64,000 nt of DNA, from NCBI GenBank assembly GCA_031761405.1, contig JASEVX010000003.1, positions 15,979,167 to 16,043,166 of the forward strand. Reading direction: 5' to 3'. Below are positions 61,390-64,000 of this stretch, in pieces. Each line of letters opens with the position of its first letter. Position 1 is the first letter of the stretch. This DNA is from Serripes groenlandicus (Eukaryota; Mollusca; Bivalvia; Cardiida; Cardiidae). Under the pieces are notes generated by a model that was given only the letters and a program-made list of their open reading frames with translations, was not told the origin of the DNA and did not search any database. The position numbers and the translations under genes are program-made.

Positions 61390-63816
61390 GTAAGCTAATG
61401 CAATTTGTTTGATATTTGAACGTACTTAGTAAACATATGATCAATATTGGCCTAGATTTATCTATAGATAACTGATGGTTTCTGGAAGTTATGGCCCAAA
61501 CATTTATGGCCCTTATTTGGAAGTTATGCCTTATGGCCCATATATGAATTATATAGTGGTAGCTATTATAACCTATAATATCTTATTAGAGACTTTTATC
61601 TGCAGTGGTCGTAATAAGTATGGGCCCTTGGGCCAATGCCCATAAAATGCTTGCAGGGCTGGTTCCAATTCCAAGATTATATGCCTGTTGAAGTTTTCAG
61701 TAAAATATTTTTAATTCTGCATATTTTCTGTTTTGTAATTCAAAACGTGTCGAAAAATGTTTTTTGGTTCTTTTTAGTCGTTTATATTTATCCCTTTTTC
61801 CACTAATCCATACACAACAATTAGAAACAGATCAATCCAGTCAAGAAGTTCAATTTATTTTATTTTGCTAAAATCTTTTTTGGGCTTATACATTTATGTC
61901 GGGGCCTATTCAGATTTAAGGAATACTCTGGCTGTTGTCTTGTATCTTAGTTTCTACCACTGAATCTGTAGTACAGCTCATGATCCAGAGGTCCAGATAA
62001 GGAGGGGTATTCAGTTCTTTTCCCCCACAATTTCTCTCTTATTATTAAAGCAAATCCTATGTTGTGGGTACTCAAAAGAATCATCTCAGTGAGACGATTC
62101 TTTTGAGTCCCCACAACATAGGGTTAGAGGGTCAAATAAGGATTTTAGAACATGCAAAACACCCCTTATCTAGAGCACTGATGATCATGGGATTTGTGAT
62201 AAATGTTTTTCTTTTCAGTGAAGAGAATGTATGGCAATTGTGTAAGACAATAAAAGAAAGACACAAAGAAGAGCTCCATAAATGTTATTGTGTTTTTATA
62301 TCCAACAGCGACAGAACAGTAAGGTTCTTGCTTGTATATTTTCTTAATTCTTTTTTTCTGCTATGATGTCACATGCCTTGGCATCATGACATATGTGTTG
62401 GGGTCAGTCCTCCATTGTGACTTATCTGGCTTCCACTTAGTGACTTACTACTTCTTCTATTGGTACATCTATTGGTACTTGTCTTCTATTGGTATTTGTA
62501 GACTTTGTGAGTCCCTTGACTCATCTACAACATCAATCTTCTTGTCAAACAATATAAACTGACTTCTGGGGATGTTGTTAATGTCAAACTTGTGGTTTCG
62601 CTAATATACTTAGTATATTTCACTACAGTTAAATGTTTTAGTATTATGTTACTACGGTTAAATTTCTTAGTATATTTCAATTCGTTAAATTTCTTATCTG
62701 ATAGTTCTCTATCATAGAGTGTTTTAACCCTTTCCCTCATATGACAATTCTGCAGCATAAGACTTTGAACATATTTTTTTTGTCAAAAAATAGAAAATCC
62801 CTATAATTGAATGGATAACCTATGACTAAAGGTTGAAAACATTGTGGCAAAAGGAGAAATTGCTATTTCTTCTTTTGTCCTATATGTTGTCATAAAGCTG
62901 TCTGCTGCAGAGGCATCAGAAAGTATCTATGTGAGGGAAAAGGTTAAATTGTATAACTCTTTTGGCAGTAACTAATTCTTCTTTTAATTCATTCCATCTG
63001 TTGACTGTGCGAACACAGAATGATTTTTGTCTAAAGGTTGTTATACTCCTAGGTTTCTTCAGGTTTTTTACCAAGTCCGCAAAGACAAGCTAACTGTTCA
63101 TTAGTAGGTCTTCTATATTTGTTTTTATTTTGAAAACTTGGATCATGTCCATTCTATTCCTCCTATATATATGTCAGTGTTGTTAAATGGAGTTCTACCA
63201 ATATTTCTTCATATTTCAAGGAGTACAAATCGGGCAAAAGTTTTGTCACTCTTCTCTGAACATTTTCTACTGCCCGAATGTCTTTCTTCAAAGTTGGAAA
63301 CCATATAGAGTTCCCATGATCAAGAATTTGTCTAATGAATGTCTTATATAATATAAAAAAAGTTTCCTTATTCAGGTAAGCAACTGTACTGACACATTGG
63401 CAGGCGGCACATGTTCTTTTTTGATTGTCTGTTATGATGCTACATTGTACAGGATCCAACCTGTACCGGTATGTGTATGTGTCCAGTATGCTACTATAAT
63501 ACTTAAAACCAGCTGTGATAGAGATAGATTTTGGAAAGATAGAATGCAGTGCTCAGCTCTCAACTATGATACAAGTGACTACCTTGAAAACATTGAGAAA
63601 ACAGCATGGAAACATTCCTATAAATGAAAATAAATTTATGGAAGAGAAGAGATTTGTTGAAAAGATTTTAGCAAAAGTCGCCTGCTGCAGATGAGTCCAA
63701 ATGTGGCTGCAGGTGGGGGAAGGATTAATCCGATCCTTATTTCTTTGGTTTTATACCTTCAGATTCCACTTTGGTGTCAAAAAGCAAGCAAGAGAGAAGA
63801 TGGTTTAGTTGTTTGG
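61307..63816 (+). CDS. NTAQ1: NTAQ1 (WDYHV1), protein N-terminal glutamine amidohydrolase, 5' three exons
   Basis: Exons 61307-61389, 62219-62318 and 63763-63816 join in frame (phases 2 and 0) to 79 codons, leaving the window after VVW. By family knowledge NTAQ1 converts N-terminal Gln to Glu, a tertiary destabilising residue step of the Arg/N-degron pathway in cytosol and nucleus, with a Cys-His-Asp triad. Seen here: [20 protein letters not shown] (the catalytic Cys is residue 28, the same number as in human), [13 protein letters not shown] and IPLWCQKASKREDGLVVW. Human has [32 protein letters not shown] and IPIWKQQ..VIW. The catalytic His (in WDYHV) and Asp lie beyond 64000. A hairpin MITE sits in intron 1, and a MITE and a LINE fragment in intron 2. 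Confidence 0.94.
61986..62180 (+). mobile_element. Hairpin MITE, best copy, 6-bp target duplication ATGATC
   Basis: Left CAGAGGTCCAGATAAGGAGG, right CCCCTTATCTAGAGCACTG, flanked by ATGATC (61980-61985 and 62181-62186). The central hairpin has about 33-bp arms with two mismatches: CCTATGTTGTGGGTACTCAA AAGAATC.. with ..GATTCTTTTGAGTCCCCACA ACATAGG. It ends 38 bp before NTAQ1 exon 2. Confidence 0.85.
62219..62318 (+). CDS. NTAQ1: NTAQ1 exon 2
   Basis: Acceptor CTTTTCAG|TGAAGAG, donor AGAACA|GTAAGG; 100 nt. T completes the catalytic Cys codon, then [33 protein letters not shown]. Confidence 0.94.
62724..62947 (-). mobile_element. TTAA MITE, type A, apex deleted
   Basis: TTAACCCTTTCCCTCATATG .. 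TGTGAGGGAAAAGGTTAA. The hairpin top is missing (GAGAAATTGCTATTTCTTCT). It abuts a LINE fragment. Confidence 0.82.
62948..63459 (-). pseudogene. Non-LTR retrotransposon (LINE) reverse-transcriptase C-terminal fragment
   Basis: The reverse-strand frame 63459-63163 encodes LYKTFIRQILDHGNSIWFPT then LKKDIRAVENVQRRVTKLLP, the well-known segment after the reverse-transcriptase domain of Jockey/CR1-type LINEs. Similarity continues below 63163 in other frames (MIQVFKIKT.., FCVRTVNRWNELKEELVTA) with frameshifts. It lies in NTAQ1 intron 2, antisense. Dead 3' fragment; the clade is uncertain. Confidence 0.85.
63520..63728 (-). mobile_element. Type B MITE, diverged
   Basis: CCTTGAAAACATTGAGAAAA, AACATTCCTATAAATGAAAA, GTCGCCTGCTGCAGATGAGT and GCAGGTGGGGGAAGGATTAA. 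It ends 34 bp before NTAQ1 exon 3. Confidence 0.5.
63763..63816 (+). CDS. NTAQ1: NTAQ1 exon 3
   Basis: Acceptor ATACCTTCAG|ATTCCA, donor GTTTGG|GTATGC; 18 codons, IPLWCQKASKREDGLVVW, phase 0 at both ends. The next exon should begin with DYHV. Confidence 0.9.
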
Positions 63817-63833
63817 GTATGCATTTATCACAA

Positions 63834-64000
63834 TTAACCATTTCCCTCATATGACAATTCTGCAGCAGACGACTTTGAACATATTTTGTCAAAAAATAGA
63901 AAATCTCTTTAATTGAATGTATAAACTATGACTAAAATCGGAAATCATTGTGGCAAAAGAAGAAATTGCTTGTTTTGAGCAATTTCTTCTATTGTCACTA
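63834..64000 (-). mobile_element. TTAA MITE, type A, cut by window end
   Basis: TTAACCATTTCCCTCATATG .. apex TTGCTTGTTTTGAGCAA .. TCTATTGTCACTA at the edge. It starts 18 bp after the NTAQ1 exon 3 end. Confidence 0.85.

Overview
This is a nuclear DNA window from an animal, most likely a bivalve mollusc; I cannot name the species. It is AT-rich by eye and full of non-coding repeats. Genes are split into short exons with GT..AG introns. Interspersed elements with the termini AACAAGAGGGCC... / AACAAGAGCTGT... and tRNA-headed SINEs with a GGCGTTAAACCCCAATCAATC-like tail are typical of bivalve genomes. There is no bacterial or viral gene content and no CRISPR array.

I recognise three protein genes and one RNA gene. 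(1) On the + strand, positions 1584-5417, are the last four coding exons of a KCTD10/KCTD13/TNFAIP1-type BTB protein (BACURD family, CUL3 ligase adaptor); its first exon lies left of the window. (2) At 19831-19902 is an intact tRNA-Trp (anticodon CCA). (3) On the - strand, 40213 down to 26448, is a complete five-exon BCL7-family gene (SWI/SNF/BAF subunit), about 168 residues spread over 13.8 kb. (4) On the + strand, from 61307, are the first three exons of NTAQ1 (protein N-terminal glutamine amidohydrolase, Arg/N-degron pathway); the gene runs off the right edge. In all three protein genes the exon phases match across every junction, which is the main support for the models. The genes are unrelated housekeeping or regulatory genes, not an operon.

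The rest is mostly repeats. About 60 copies or fragments of a TTAA-flanked, piggyBac-like MITE (tips CCCTTTCCC...GGGAAAGGG, sub-terminal CTGCAGCAGAC, and a long internal hairpin) fill introns and intergenic DNA from 0.6 to 42 kb and again at the right end. A second MITE family has CAGAG-type inverted repeats, 6-bp target duplications and a near-perfect central hairpin. A 1.76-kb element with 14-bp inverted repeats and a 5-bp duplication (hAT5-like) split one MITE copy. Elements beginning AACAAGAG... with sub-terminal inverted repeats, a terminal hairpin and internal arrays of about 167 bp dominate 30-35 kb and 43-58 kb; their architecture resembles Helentron-associated elements. From about 48.7 to 54.3 kb there is a 45-bp-unit satellite with higher-order duplications, interrupted by other elements. 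A 200-N assembly gap lies at 42173-42372.

The strongest leads are the paired base changes and loop flips in the MITE hairpin, a nested insertion at ATAA instead of TTAA, the hairpin MITE lying just upstream of two coding exons, the duplicated 3' splice site of BCL7 exon 3, and the Helentron-like reading of the AACAAGAG elements. All boundaries were read by eye.
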